Positions 16,140-25,064 of a DNA stretch of 64,000 nt are shown piece by piece. Each line of letters opens with the position of its first letter. The first letter of the stretch is position 1. The position numbers and the translations under genes were made by a program. Source of the DNA: Candidatus Binatus sp. (GTDB lineage Bacteria > Desulfobacterota > Binatia > Binatales > Binataceae); the NCBI RefSeq assembly GCF_030646925.1, contig NZ_JAUSKL010000089.1, forward strand, positions 45,466 through 109,465. Direction: 5' to 3'. The notes under the pieces are model-generated. The model ran no database searches. It had not been told where the DNA came from and saw nothing but the letters and a program-made list of their open reading frames with translations.

Positions 16140-17780
16140 TCACGCGGCCGAACGCTCGCGCGCCAACTTGCGCTCGATATCTGCGCGCAGTTCGGTCTTC
16201 TTGATTTTGCCGACGTTGGTCAGCGGTATCGCGCTCGTAATTTCGATTCGCTCCGGCCATTTGAAACGCGCGACGCCGCGAGCCGCCAGAAATTCGCGCA
16301 TCGCCGCGAGATCGAATCCGCTTCCGTCGTGGAGCATCACGTAGGCGCAAGCGCGCTCGCCGAGGACGGGATCGGGCATCGCGACCACGGCCGCGAGCTC
16401 GACCGCCGGATGCGCCAGCAGATGCGCCTCGATCTCCTCGGCGCTGATTTTCTCACCGCCGCGATTGATCAGATCCTTGATGCGTCCCTCGACAACTAAA
16501 TTGCCCGACGGATGCAACCGCACGAGATCGCCGGTGCGATAAAATCCGTCGTCAGTGAACGCCTCGCGATTGCGCTCGGCCGCGCGGTAGTAGCCGCGAA
16601 TCGTGTAAGGACCCCGGCACCAGAGTTCGCCGACGTCGCCTGCGGCCGCATCGCTGCCGTCGGGATTAACAATCCTTATTTCGTCGCCCGACGAGAGTGG
16701 CCGGCCCTGCATCGTGCACGCGATTTCGTCGGAATCGTCGAGCCCGGTATAGCACACCAATCCTTCCGCCATGCCAAGAACTTGCTGAACGGCGAGATGC
16801 GGGAAAGCGCGCCTTAGACTTCGGGCCGTTGGCTCCTGGAGCCGTTGTCCGCCGACCGTAATCACGCGCAACGACGCCAGATCGGAACGCGACAAGTGCG
16901 GCAGGTCGAGTAAGGAAATCGCAAGTGTGGGCACGCACGGAAGATGCGTGATGCGTTCGCGGCGAATCGTTTCCGCGAGCTCGGCGGCGTTGGTCGATTG
17001 ACTGAAAACGGCGGTCGCGCCAATCAGCAGCGCGCCCAGTAAGCCGGGAGCGGCGAGCGGAAAGTTGTGTTCGGCAGGCAACGCGATCAGCAGCCGCGAT
17101 TCCGCATTCAGATCGCAAACGCGCGCCGCCTCGCGCGCATTGTACAGGTAGTCTGCATGAGTGCGCGGAATCAGCTTGGGCAATCCAGTGGTGCCGCCCG
17201 AGAGCAGGAACAGCGCGACGTCGAATGGATCGACAGATAGCTCAGCCTTTGAAGTTGCCGCGTTTGGCGCCGAGGTTCCGCGGAGATGAACGCATCCATC
17301 GGCAGGCACGGTCGAAAAGATCGATCGAACGTTCGGCAGCGCGGCCTTGAGATCGAGAGCGAGCGACGCGTAATCGAAGTCGCGATAGCGCGGCGCAATC
17401 GCGATCGCTTTTGCTTCCGAGAAAGACAGCAAGTATTCAAGTTCACCGCGCCTGAACGCGGGCAGCGCCATCACCGGAATCGTGCCAATCGCGAGGCAGG
17501 CCAGCGTCAGTGATGCGAACTCGGCGCAATTCGGAAGCTGGATCACAATCCGATCGCCGCGCATGATGCCCGAATCCGACAGCAGTCGCGCGATCTGCTG
17601 CGTCTCTTCGAATAACTGCGCGTAGGTGAGGGCGCGCGAGGAATCCGTTACTGCAATTGAATCCGGCCACTGCCGCGCCGCCCCGAAGATCGCTTCGGCA
17701 ATCGTTTCCCGGCGCCAGAATCCAGCGCGGATGTAGCGCTCAGAATAGTCAGGCGGAAATGGCGTGCATCCTTCGAGCAT
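16140..17780 (-). CDS. aryl-acid AMP ligase, EntE/DhbE-like
   Basis: ANL-superfamily adenylating enzyme of 546 residues. The start (GCTPFPPDYSERYIRAGFW) and the block LGMAEGLVCYTGLDDSDE are typical of 2,3-dihydroxybenzoate or salicylate adenylation enzymes. The specificity region EHNFPLAAPG keeps the Asn that binds the ortho-hydroxy aryl acid in DhbE. The P-loop is LLSGGTTGLPKLIPRTH, and NRGGEKIS and VGKIKKTEL mark the C-terminal lid with its catalytic lysine. No carrier protein, isochorismatase or NRPS is nearby, so the acyl-adenylate may go to CoA or to another nucleophile. The gene begins 18 bases after the TetR gene. Confidence 0.9.
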   Translation of the reverse strand: MLEGCTPFPPDYSERYIRAGFWRRETIAEAIFGAARQWPDSIAVTDSSRALTYAQLFEETQQIARLLSDSGIMRGDRIVIQLPNCAEFASLTLACLAIGTIPVMALPAFRRGELEYLLSFSEAKAIAIAPRYRDFDYASLALDLKAALPNVRSIFSTVPADGCVHLRGTSAPNAATSKAELSVDPFDVALFLLSGGTTGLPKLIPRTHADYLYNAREAARVCDLNAESRLLIALPAEHNFPLAAPGLLGALLIGATAVFSQSTNAAELAETIRRERITHLPCVPTLAISLLDLPHLSRSDLASLRVITVGGQRLQEPTARSLRRAFPHLAVQQVLGMAEGLVCYTGLDDSDEIACTMQGRPLSSGDEIRIVNPDGSDAAAGDVGELWCRGPYTIRGYYRAAERNREAFTDDGFYRTGDLVRLHPSGNLVVEGRIKDLINRGGEKISAEEIEAHLLAHPAVELAAVVAMPDPVLGERACAYVMLHDGSGFDLAAMREFLAARGVARFKWPERIEITSAIPLTNVGKIKKTELRADIERKLARERSAA

Positions 17781-17798
17781 CGATCTCCCGGAGCAACG

Positions 17799-18461
17799 CT
17801 AGCGGGTCGCGATCGAACCCGCGACGATACGGAAACACTCGTCCATGATTCGGCTCCGCTGATCATAATCCCGCGCCGGATCGTACCAGGTGTAAAACCA
17901 GTTCATCGCGCCAAATAGTAATGAAGTGAGTATTCGCGCTTGCTCGCGATCGAGCGCTTTGCCGCGCGAGACAGCATAGCTTTCGAGTAATCGGCGGCAG
18001 ATGCGTGAGTATTCGCGTTTGAGCCGCGCAATCTCAGTCGAGTAGCGGCCGGTGAGCGAGTCGGCCTCGCGCACCAGCACTTTCATCTCGGCCAGATTGC
18101 TCATGTGATACTCCAGATGACTGCGAATGAAGATACGGAGGCGCTCCTCTGGATCCTCGCTCTCGGACAATTGATGCTCCGCCGATGCGACCAATTGCTC
18201 GAATGCGCGCCGCGAAATCAGGTAGAGCAGTTCCTCTTTGTTGCGCAGATAGTAATAGATGCGGGGAAAAGAGATTCGGGCGCGCGCCGCGATATCGCGA
18301 ATCGAGGCGAGGCCGAAGCTCTTTTCCGCGAAGACTGCCGCCGCAGAGCGCAGGATGTGGTCGATGTTCGCGTCGTAGCGATCTTCCGGCGCGAGCGCGC
18401 GCGGAGTCGGTTTGATTCGGGCAACTCGCTTGGCTGCCGGTACGGGGCTGGCTTTTCTCAA
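17799..18461 (-). CDS. TetR-family transcriptional regulator
   Basis: A 220-residue regulator. Residues 1-28 are a basic Pro-rich extension. The HTH is at about 32-78 (ILRSAAAVFAEKSFGLASIRDIAARARIS, then IYYYLRNKEELLY). The C-terminal ligand domain has a Trp/Tyr-rich stretch (MNWFYTWY) similar to KstR2-like regulators that sense acyl-CoA or CoA-thioesters. It lies inside the leftward cluster between the diiron oxygenase and the AMP-ligase genes (gaps 38 and 18 bases) and most likely controls it. Confidence 0.92.
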   Translation of the reverse strand: MRKASPVPAAKRVARIKPTPRALAPEDRYDANIDHILRSAAAVFAEKSFGLASIRDIAARARISFPRIYYYLRNKEELLYLISRRAFEQLVASAEHQLSESEDPEERLRIFIRSHLEYHMSNLAEMKVLVREADSLTGRYSTEIARLKREYSRICRRLLESYAVSRGKALDREQARILTSLLFGAMNWFYTWYDPARDYDQRSRIMDECFRIVAGSIATR

Positions 18462-18499
18462 CTGTTTACCTTCAGATGTGAGGACAAACGTATAGTCAA

Positions 18500-19240
18500 T
18501 TAGCTATAGCGGCGTCCCGCAGTTGGATCGGGAATAGGTATATCGAGTCTAGTCAACAGAGTATTCACTTCTTCGGTGAATTCGTCGCGCATCTGCTCGT
18601 TGCTGCGGCGTCTGAGGCCCCATTTGACGTACTCGTACTGGCGCTTGGATCCCGACTGGCCGAACATATCGAGTCCGGCCGGATACCACTTGGCGAGATG
18701 CTTGATCAAAAGCTCGCGGCCGCGTTCGCCTTCGCGCTGCAGGTAGCGCCGAACCAGGCGATAGCCGAAAGCGGCATGGCCGAGTTCTTCCTTGTGCACG
18801 CGATCGGCGATCTTTGCGAGCGGTTCGTAGCTGCATCCGACCCATTCATGGCCCATGTAAGCGCCCTGGCGATCGGCGAAGAAACTGAAGAGCCCGTATT
18901 CGATCCAATCGACGGCCTGGTCGCGCATTTCGAATACGTAAATCGGCATCGGCGACGCCATGAACTGGTCGTCCACGGTCACGCCGAGGTCGCTCAGCAG
19001 TTTCATCCAGTAGCTGGCGTGGCGCACCTCGTCGGACCAGAACGCGGCGTACTCGGCCTTGTCTTCCGGCGTCGGCGCGAGCGCGAGCGGCTTCATCAAC
19101 GTACGTTCCGGTGCGAGCATGTATTCGGATTCGATGCGCGATTGGATCGAGAGCATCCGCACCAGCAGCTTCTTGTACTCGTCGGGCAGTCCGTCCGGAC
19201 TGGGAAAGCGGATGTCGCTGGCTACTTGTGCGTCGCTCAT
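18500..19240 (-). CDS. PaaA-like ferritin-fold diiron oxygenase
   Basis: A 246-residue protein with two EXXH motifs, EVRH (in SDEVRHASYW) and ELGH (in KEELGHAAFGY), separated by an EYGLFSFFAD helix that supplies another acidic ligand. This is the diiron arrangement of the phenylacetyl-CoA epoxidase subunit PaaA and relatives, which hydroxylate or epoxidise aryl-CoAs. The partner genes paaB, paaC, paaD and paaE are absent here. The ATG at 19240 fits homology; the frame extends 30 codons further without a start signal. It sits between SDR and TetR genes on the same strand. Substrate unknown. Confidence 0.85.
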   Translation of the reverse strand: MSDAQVASDIRFPSPDGLPDEYKKLLVRMLSIQSRIESEYMLAPERTLMKPLALAPTPEDKAEYAAFWSDEVRHASYWMKLLSDLGVTVDDQFMASPMPIYVFEMRDQAVDWIEYGLFSFFADRQGAYMGHEWVGCSYEPLAKIADRVHKEELGHAAFGYRLVRRYLQREGERGRELLIKHLAKWYPAGLDMFGQSGSKRQYEYVKWGLRRRSNEQMRDEFTEEVNTLLTRLDIPIPDPTAGRRYS

Positions 19241-19322
19241 TTTGAATTCTGCCTCTGCTCGGCGCGGGCGCCGGTTCCAAGAAAATTGCTGTTCTGAACG
19301 ATAGTTCAGATTCTCGCGGCGA

Positions 19323-20081
19323 TCAACCAACCATCGTCAGTCCGCCACTCACGCTGAGCACCTGCCCGGTGACGAAGTCGGAATCCGAGGAGGCAAAGAA
19401 CGCGACCGCGCCCGCCAGATCCTGCGGCTGTCCGAGGCGGCGAAACGGTATCCCGCGCGCCATCGACTCGAGCACTTTCTCGCGACCGGCCATCGCGCCC
19501 CTGAGCAGCGCGGTTTCGGTCGGGCCCGGGCATACGACGTTGACATTGATTCGGTAGCGGGCGAGTTCGCGCGCCAGCGTTTTGGAAAAACCGATGACGG
19601 CGGCTTTGCATCCGGCGTAAACGGCTTCGCCAGTCGAGCCGACGCGCGCGGCATCGGACGAGATCGATACGATTTTGCCGCTCCCGCGCGATTGCATTCG
19701 CGGCGCGATCGCGCGGCAGCAATTGAGCGGGCCGAGGTAGTTGATCGCGATTACCTTGTTCCATAGGTCGGGCATGGTTTCGAGAAACGGCTTCACGACG
19801 TCCCATCCGGCATTGTTGACGAGCACGTCGATCGGCCCGAGTTCGTTCTCGACGCGATCGGCGGCGGCGACTGCGTCGTCGAATTCGGTGACGTCGAGGC
19901 GAACCGCGATGGCAGTTCCTCCGGTCGCGCGAATCTCGGCCGCCGAACGTTCGGCGGCTTCGAATTGAATGTCGGCGAGCGCAACCTTGGCGCCTTCACT
20001 TGCGAGGCGCTGCGCAATTGCTAGTCCGATACCCTGCGCCGCGCCGGTAACGATTGCGACTTTGTCATTCAATCTGTTCAT
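19323..20081 (-). CDS. SDR oxidoreductase, BadH-like (2-hydroxycyclohexanecarboxyl-CoA dehydrogenase type)
   Basis: Classical short-chain dehydrogenase of 252 residues: TGAAQGIG for NAD(P), LVNNAG, Ser in SSDAARVGS, and the YAGCK catalytic Tyr/Lys. The stretches NNAGWDVVKPF, SDAARVGSTGEAVY and NVVCPGPTETALL, and the end GQVLSVSGGLTMVG, closely match my memory of BadH from Rhodopseudomonas palustris, which oxidises 2-hydroxycyclohexanecarboxyl-CoA in the alicyclic-acid route. It lies 82 bases before the PaaA-like gene on the same strand. No other badIJK gene is present, so the exact substrate is uncertain. Confidence 0.88.
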   Translation of the reverse strand: MNRLNDKVAIVTGAAQGIGLAIAQRLASEGAKVALADIQFEAAERSAAEIRATGGTAIAVRLDVTEFDDAVAAADRVENELGPIDVLVNNAGWDVVKPFLETMPDLWNKVIAINYLGPLNCCRAIAPRMQSRGSGKIVSISSDAARVGSTGEAVYAGCKAAVIGFSKTLARELARYRINVNVVCPGPTETALLRGAMAGREKVLESMARGIPFRRLGQPQDLAGAVAFFASSDSDFVTGQVLSVSGGLTMVG

Positions 20082-20131
20082 GTCTTTCTCAACTTACGGA
20101 ACTGCTCAACTTCCGGAACCGATCGTCAAAC

Positions 20132-20887
20132 TTAACTCGCGACCCAGCCGCCGTCGATGATGAATGGCGCGCCGGTCGCGAATGGCGCTTCGTCGCTCGC
20201 GAGAAAGAGCGCGGTGTGCGCGATCTCATCGGCGTTGCCGACGCGCCCGAACACGCTCGCGCGCTGTATGAAGTTTGGCCGCATGCCGGCGGGACCGCTG
20301 ATCCGCTCGACCATCGCGGTCTGGATTACGCCGGGGCAAATGCAATTGACCCGGATGTTGTAGCGACCGTACTCGATTGCCGCGACGCGAGTCAGCGCGA
20401 TCACGCCGGCTTTTGCCGCGCAGTAAGCGGCAGCGCCCTTCAGTCCGACGAGTCCTGCGACGCTGGCGGTGTTGATGATCGCGCCGCCGCCGCGATCGAT
20501 CATTTTAGGCAGTGCGTACTTCATCCCGAGCCACACGCCGCGCAGATTGATCGCAATCACGCGGTCGAATGCCTCCTCGCTGAGTTGCGCGGTGAAACCC
20601 GACTCGCCCTCGATGCCCGCGTTGTTGTAGAGCACGTCGATTCCGCCGAATGTGCGCACGGTTTCATCGATCATCGAGCGCGCGCTTTCCGAATCGGACA
20701 CGTCGGCGCGCAGCGAGATTGCGGCGCCGCCGGCCGCTTTGATCATTTGCGCGGTCTCAGCCGCGGACGCCTCGTTGACGTCGATTGCGGCGATCTTCGC
20801 TCCCTCGCGCGCGAACAATACCGATGCTGCGCGTCCCATCCCGGAACCCGCGCCAGTGATTAGTGCAACTTTGTTTTCGAGTCTCAT
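20132..20887 (-). CDS. SDR family oxidoreductase
   Basis: A 251-residue classical SDR with TGAGSGMG, DVNE (acidic residue at the end of beta-2, so NAD is likely), NNAGIEGE, Ser in NTASVAG and the YCAAK active site. It ends in GAPFIIDGGWVAS. The ATG at 20887 follows GGAGATACC, a good ribosome site. This is the first gene of the seven-gene leftward cluster and is divergent from the SDR at 21043, with a 155-base promoter region between. It probably handles a ring or side-chain alcohol; the substrate is not known. Confidence 0.92.
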   Translation of the reverse strand: MRLENKVALITGAGSGMGRAASVLFAREGAKIAAIDVNEASAAETAQMIKAAGGAAISLRADVSDSESARSMIDETVRTFGGIDVLYNNAGIEGESGFTAQLSEEAFDRVIAINLRGVWLGMKYALPKMIDRGGGAIINTASVAGLVGLKGAAAYCAAKAGVIALTRVAAIEYGRYNIRVNCICPGVIQTAMVERISGPAGMRPNFIQRASVFGRVGNADEIAHTALFLASDEAPFATGAPFIIDGGWVAS

Positions 20888-21042
20888 GGTATCTCCGAAG
20901 CGGCAAATTGAATTGAAATCTGTCGGCGCGAAGATAGCGCAATTCGAGCGTGGGCCGTTAGTGCGTTTTACAAATCCGCGTTTGCTTGCTACGCCCAAGC
21001 AAAGAACCTGCGCGCGACATCGGGCAGGCAAAGGTGATGATC

Positions 21043-21843
21043 ATGAAATTCGACGGCAAGGCAGGACTCGTAACCGGCGCAGGCTCGGGTATCGGACGTG
21101 CAACCGCGATGGGATTCGCGCGGCGCGGCGGTTCAATCGCGGTGGCGGACATCAACGGCGAAAATGCGAACAAGGTCGTAGCGGAAATCAAGGCAGCAGG
21201 CGGCAAAGCGATCGCGATCGTCGCCGACGTCACGCGCACCGCGGACATCGACATGATGTTTTCGCGCACCACCGACGCGTTCGGGCGGCTGGATTTTCTG
21301 CACAATAATGCATTCGGGATGCCCGCCTCGCAGGCCGTCAATCAAGTCGCGTCGCGCACCGCCGACGTCGATGACGACACATGGAACAAAATGCTCGACG
21401 TCGGACTGACGGCGGTGTTTCGCGCGATTAAGCGCGCGATTCCGATAATGCGCGCGCAGGGTGGCGGCGCGATCGTCAATACCGCGTCGATTTCCGGGCT
21501 CCGCGCCGATTATGGAATCGCGGCCTACAACGCGGCCAAGGCCGGCGTGATCAATCTGACGCGCGTGGTCGCGATCGAGTACGCACATCAGGGGATTCGC
21601 GCAAACTGCATCTGTCCCGGCGCGATCGATACGCCGCTGCTCGCGCCTGCGCTGACGCAGCCAGGCTTTGCCGATCGGATCAAGGCGGCAATACCGATTG
21701 GCCGGCTGGGTCGTCCCGAGGAGATGGCGAATGTTGTGCTGTTCCTGGCGTCGGACCTGGCGTCGTTCGTCAACGGCGCTGCGTTCGTTGCGGACGGCGG
21801 CCAGACTGCGAAGACCGGCAGTCCGTCGTTCATGCCGGAGTGA
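21043..21843 (+). CDS. SDR family oxidoreductase
   Basis: A 266-residue classical SDR: TGAGSGIGRA, DING (NAD type), HNNAFG in place of NNAG, Ser in NTASISG, the YNAAK active site, and the C-terminal AFVADGGQT. The change of the usual NAG Gly to Phe-Gly is seen in a few SDR groups. The third ATG (21043) was chosen because AAAGGTG precedes it by six bases; 21037 is possible. The gene is divergent from the leftward cluster and may share its regulation. It runs convergently into dnaE2. Confidence 0.92.
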   Translation: MKFDGKAGLVTGAGSGIGRATAMGFARRGGSIAVADINGENANKVVAEIKAAGGKAIAIVADVTRTADIDMMFSRTTDAFGRLDFLHNNAFGMPASQAVNQVASRTADVDDDTWNKMLDVGLTAVFRAIKRAIPIMRAQGGGAIVNTASISGLRADYGIAAYNAAKAGVINLTRVVAIEYAHQGIRANCICPGAIDTPLLAPALTQPGFADRIKAAIPIGRLGRPEEMANVVLFLASDLASFVNGAAFVADGGQTAKTGSPSFMPE

Positions 21844-21857
21844 GTCGCGCGGCTCAA

Positions 21858-24800
21858 TCAATGAAAATCGTGCGATGGCGGAATCGCGCCCGGCGCCTGG
21901 ATTTCCTCGAAGCGGCGCGCCCGAATCGCAGTGACGCCATCCACGGTCTGCAATACACCCTCGGCCAGCAGGATTCCGGCGCTGCGCAGCAGCAGCCGAT
22001 TTTTCTGAAACAGGTCGGGCGTCACGATCAGGTTGGCGATGCCGGTTTCATCCTCGAGCGTGATGAAGAGAAATCCCTTCGCAGTGCCGGGCCGCTGGCG
22101 CACGATCACGACGCCGCCGGTTTTCACCCACGATTCGTGCTTGCCGCGCGTAAGATCATCGGCGCTGAGGATCCCGCGCGCTTTCAGGCTCGGCCGCAGA
22201 TACGCCATCAGATGAGGCCCCGTGGTGTGACCGGTGGCGGCGTAATCGGCGAGCGTTTCCTCGAGCGCCGACATTGTTGAAAGCGGCACCGGCGCAGATT
22301 TGGGCTTCACGCCTGCCAGCAAACTTTTCGGATCGCGCTCGACGGCGGCCGCATTCCACATCGCGTCGCGGCGCGTGAGACCGAACGACGCGAACGCGCC
22401 CGCGTACGCGAGTGCGTCGATCTCGCGGCGATTTGGACCGACGCGCGCCGTCAGATCGGCGATCGAATCGAACGGACGGCGCGCGCGCTCACTTTCGATC
22501 CGCAGACCGATCTCCTCGCGCAGGCCGTTGATATAACGAAGCCCCATCCGCATCGCGAGGATGCCTGCGCGCTCGACCGTGCATTTCCAATTCGAGCGGG
22601 TCACGTCGATCGGCAACGCGATCACGCCGCGGCGCTCGGCATCCTTCACCAGCGTCGAGGGATGATAAAAGCCGAGCGGGTAGCAATTGAGCATCGCGGC
22701 AAAGAACGCGGCGGGGTGATGAAATTTGAGATACGCGGAGGCATACGCGATCAGCGCGAAACTTGCGGCATGCGATTCCGGGAAACCGTACAGCGCAAAT
22801 GACGTGATCGATCGCACGATGTCGTCGGCGACGTTGCCCGCGATTTTGTTGCGCGACATCCCGGCGCGGAGCCGCGCCTCGATTTTTTCCATCCGCTCCG
22901 CCGATCGCTTGAAGCCCATCGCGCGCCGCAACTCTTCGGCCTCGCCGCCGGTGAATCCGGCCGCGGTCATCGCGATTCGCAGCAACTGCTCCTGAAAAAG
23001 CGGGATGCCAAGCGTGCGCCGCAGAATCGGCTCGAGCGACGGATGCGAATACTCGATCGGTGCGCGTCCGTTGCGCCGATCGAGATACGGATGAACCATC
23101 TTGCCGACGATCGGACCGGGACGGATTATCGCAACCTCGACCACCAGATCGTAAAAGCGCTCCGGCTTCATGCGCGGCAGCGTCGCCATCTGCGCGCGGC
23201 TCTCGACCTGAAAAACTCCCACCGTGTCGGCGCGACGCAGCATCGCATAGACGTCGGGATCGTCGGGCGGCAGATGCGCGAGATCGATCTCGACGCCTTC
23301 ATGCGTGCGAATCATCGGGATTGCCTGTTCGAGCGCGGCCAGCATCCCGAGTCCGAGCAAATCGATCTTTATAATTCCGAGATCGGCGCAATCGTCCTTG
23401 TCCCACTGGATTACGACGCGACCGGGCATCGCCGCCGGCTCGAGCGGAACGAGTTCGTCGAGCGGTTGCGCCGCGATCACGATACCGCCGCTATGCTGTC
23501 CAAGATGGCGCGGCAGGCTCTGAATCTTTCGCACCAGTTCGATCAACATCCGGATTCGCGGCGCTTCCGCATCGACACCGCCGCGCTTCAACAACGCGAC
23601 CAAATCGTCATGCTGATCGCGAAACTCGTACACCTGGTTGAGTTTGGCGAGGCGATCGACCTGAGTCGGCGAGAAGCCGAGCGTCTTGCCGACTTCGCGC
23701 ACCGCGCTCCGCGTGCGATACGTGATCACGTTCGCGGTCATCGCGGCGCCGCGTTCGCCGTACCTGCGATAGACGTACTGGATTGCCTTCTCGCGCTGGT
23801 CGCCGCTCGGCAAATCGAGATCGATATCGGGCCATTCGCCGCGTTCCTCGGAAAGAAAACGCTCGAACAGGAGTTCCATTTTCACTGCGTCGACCGCCGT
23901 GATGCCGAGCGCGTAGCAGACGGCGCTGTTGGCCGCCGAGCCGCGCCCCTGCACCATGATTTTGCTTTCGCGGCAGAACTGCACGATATCCCACACGATC
24001 AGGAAATAGCCGGCGAGTTTGAGGCGTTCGACGATGCGGAGTTCATGCTCGAGCTGGCGCCGCGTGCGAGCGTCGATCGCGCCGCGCCATCGTTCGCGCG
24101 CGCCCGCATAAGTGAGTATTCGCAAGTAGCTATCGGGCGTCTCACCGGGCGGAAGCGGGTAATCGGGAAAGCGATAGCCCATGTCGCAGAGCTGAAAAGC
24201 GCATCGCTCGGCAATCGCGCGCGAGGCGGCAATCGCAGTGGGCAAATCGCGGAACAGGGCGGCCATCTCGGCGGGCGATTTCAGATGGCGCTGATTGTTT
24301 ACCCATAGCGAGCGGCCCGCTTCCTCGAGCGTGGTCTTGAGCCGGATGCAGGTCAGCACGTCGAGCAATTGGCGATCGGCGCCACCGTGGCAAACGTCGT
24401 TGGTCGCGACGATCGGAGTTCCGGTCGCGCCGGCGAGTGCGGCAAGCTTGCGATTCAGCCGTTCCTCGCCGGGATCGAGATGCCGCTGCAAATCGATATA
24501 GAAGTTTCCGGCGCCGAAAATTCCGCCAAGACGATCGGTGAGACTCCGCGGATCTTCCCCGCGTACAAGCATCCGCGAGAGCGGGCTCATCACGCCGCCA
24601 GCAAGACAAATCAGGCCGCTGCCATAACGCTCGAGCTGATCGATCGCGACGCGGCTGTCGCCCTTGGCGGGATACGCTTGCGATGCGGGCGAACCGTCGC
24701 GCGCGAGTGCGCCCGGATTCAGCACGCGCATCTTCGAGTCGGTGATCATGCGGCAGAGATTTTTGTAGCGCTCGCGATCGGGCGCCAGAACATAGAGCCG

Positions 24801-25025
24801 CGAGTTGTCGTCGAGGGTGAGTTCCGCGCCGACGATTTGCCGGATGCCGGCATTTTTCGCGGCGCCATAAAAGCGCGGCGCGCCGTAGAGTCCATCGCGA
24901 TCACCGAGCGCGATTGCCGGATAGCCAAGTTCGGCGGCGCGCGCGGCCAGATCCTCGGGCGTGCTGGCGCCCTCGAGAAAGCTGAACGCGCTGCGCATGC
25001 GGAGCTCGATGTAATCCGTTTTCAT
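21858..25025 (-). CDS. dnaE2: error-prone DNA polymerase III alpha subunit, DnaE2/ImuC
   Basis: A 1055-residue C-family polymerase, shorter than replicative DnaE, as is normal for DnaE2. The PHP domain opens with YIELRMRSAFSFLEGAS, and the polymerase metal site is in EWPDIDLDLP. A helix-hairpin-helix region and a C-terminal OB fold (KTGGVVIVRQRPGTAKG) follow, while the clamp-binding tail of DnaE1 is short. It does the actual synthesis across lesions in the ImuA-ImuB-DnaE2 mutasome. imuB lies 39 bases upstream on the same strand, so the three genes form an operon, normally induced by DNA damage. Confidence 0.95.
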   Translation of the reverse strand: MKTDYIELRMRSAFSFLEGASTPEDLAARAAELGYPAIALGDRDGLYGAPRFYGAAKNAGIRQIVGAELTLDDNSRLYVLAPDRERYKNLCRMITDSKMRVLNPGALARDGSPASQAYPAKGDSRVAIDQLERYGSGLICLAGGVMSPLSRMLVRGEDPRSLTDRLGGIFGAGNFYIDLQRHLDPGEERLNRKLAALAGATGTPIVATNDVCHGGADRQLLDVLTCIRLKTTLEEAGRSLWVNNQRHLKSPAEMAALFRDLPTAIAASRAIAERCAFQLCDMGYRFPDYPLPPGETPDSYLRILTYAGARERWRGAIDARTRRQLEHELRIVERLKLAGYFLIVWDIVQFCRESKIMVQGRGSAANSAVCYALGITAVDAVKMELLFERFLSEERGEWPDIDLDLPSGDQREKAIQYVYRRYGERGAAMTANVITYRTRSAVREVGKTLGFSPTQVDRLAKLNQVYEFRDQHDDLVALLKRGGVDAEAPRIRMLIELVRKIQSLPRHLGQHSGGIVIAAQPLDELVPLEPAAMPGRVVIQWDKDDCADLGIIKIDLLGLGMLAALEQAIPMIRTHEGVEIDLAHLPPDDPDVYAMLRRADTVGVFQVESRAQMATLPRMKPERFYDLVVEVAIIRPGPIVGKMVHPYLDRRNGRAPIEYSHPSLEPILRRTLGIPLFQEQLLRIAMTAAGFTGGEAEELRRAMGFKRSAERMEKIEARLRAGMSRNKIAGNVADDIVRSITSFALYGFPESHAASFALIAYASAYLKFHHPAAFFAAMLNCYPLGFYHPSTLVKDAERRGVIALPIDVTRSNWKCTVERAGILAMRMGLRYINGLREEIGLRIESERARRPFDSIADLTARVGPNRREIDALAYAGAFASFGLTRRDAMWNAAAVERDPKSLLAGVKPKSAPVPLSTMSALEETLADYAATGHTTGPHLMAYLRPSLKARGILSADDLTRGKHESWVKTGGVVIVRQRPGTAKGFLFITLEDETGIANLIVTPDLFQKNRLLLRSAGILLAEGVLQTVDGVTAIRARRFEEIQAPGAIPPSHDFH

Positions 25026-25064
25026 GATCGAAATGTTTGGCTGCGGAACAGAATCGGCGCGCGA

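Noticed and set aside
16140..17780. A catechol siderophore cluster around the EntE-like gene
   Set aside because: No isochorismate, carrier-protein, NRPS or iron-transport gene lies within the window.
23043..24308. A 421-codon plus-strand frame inside dnaE2
   Set aside because: It is antisense to the clear polymerase domain and has shadow-type composition.
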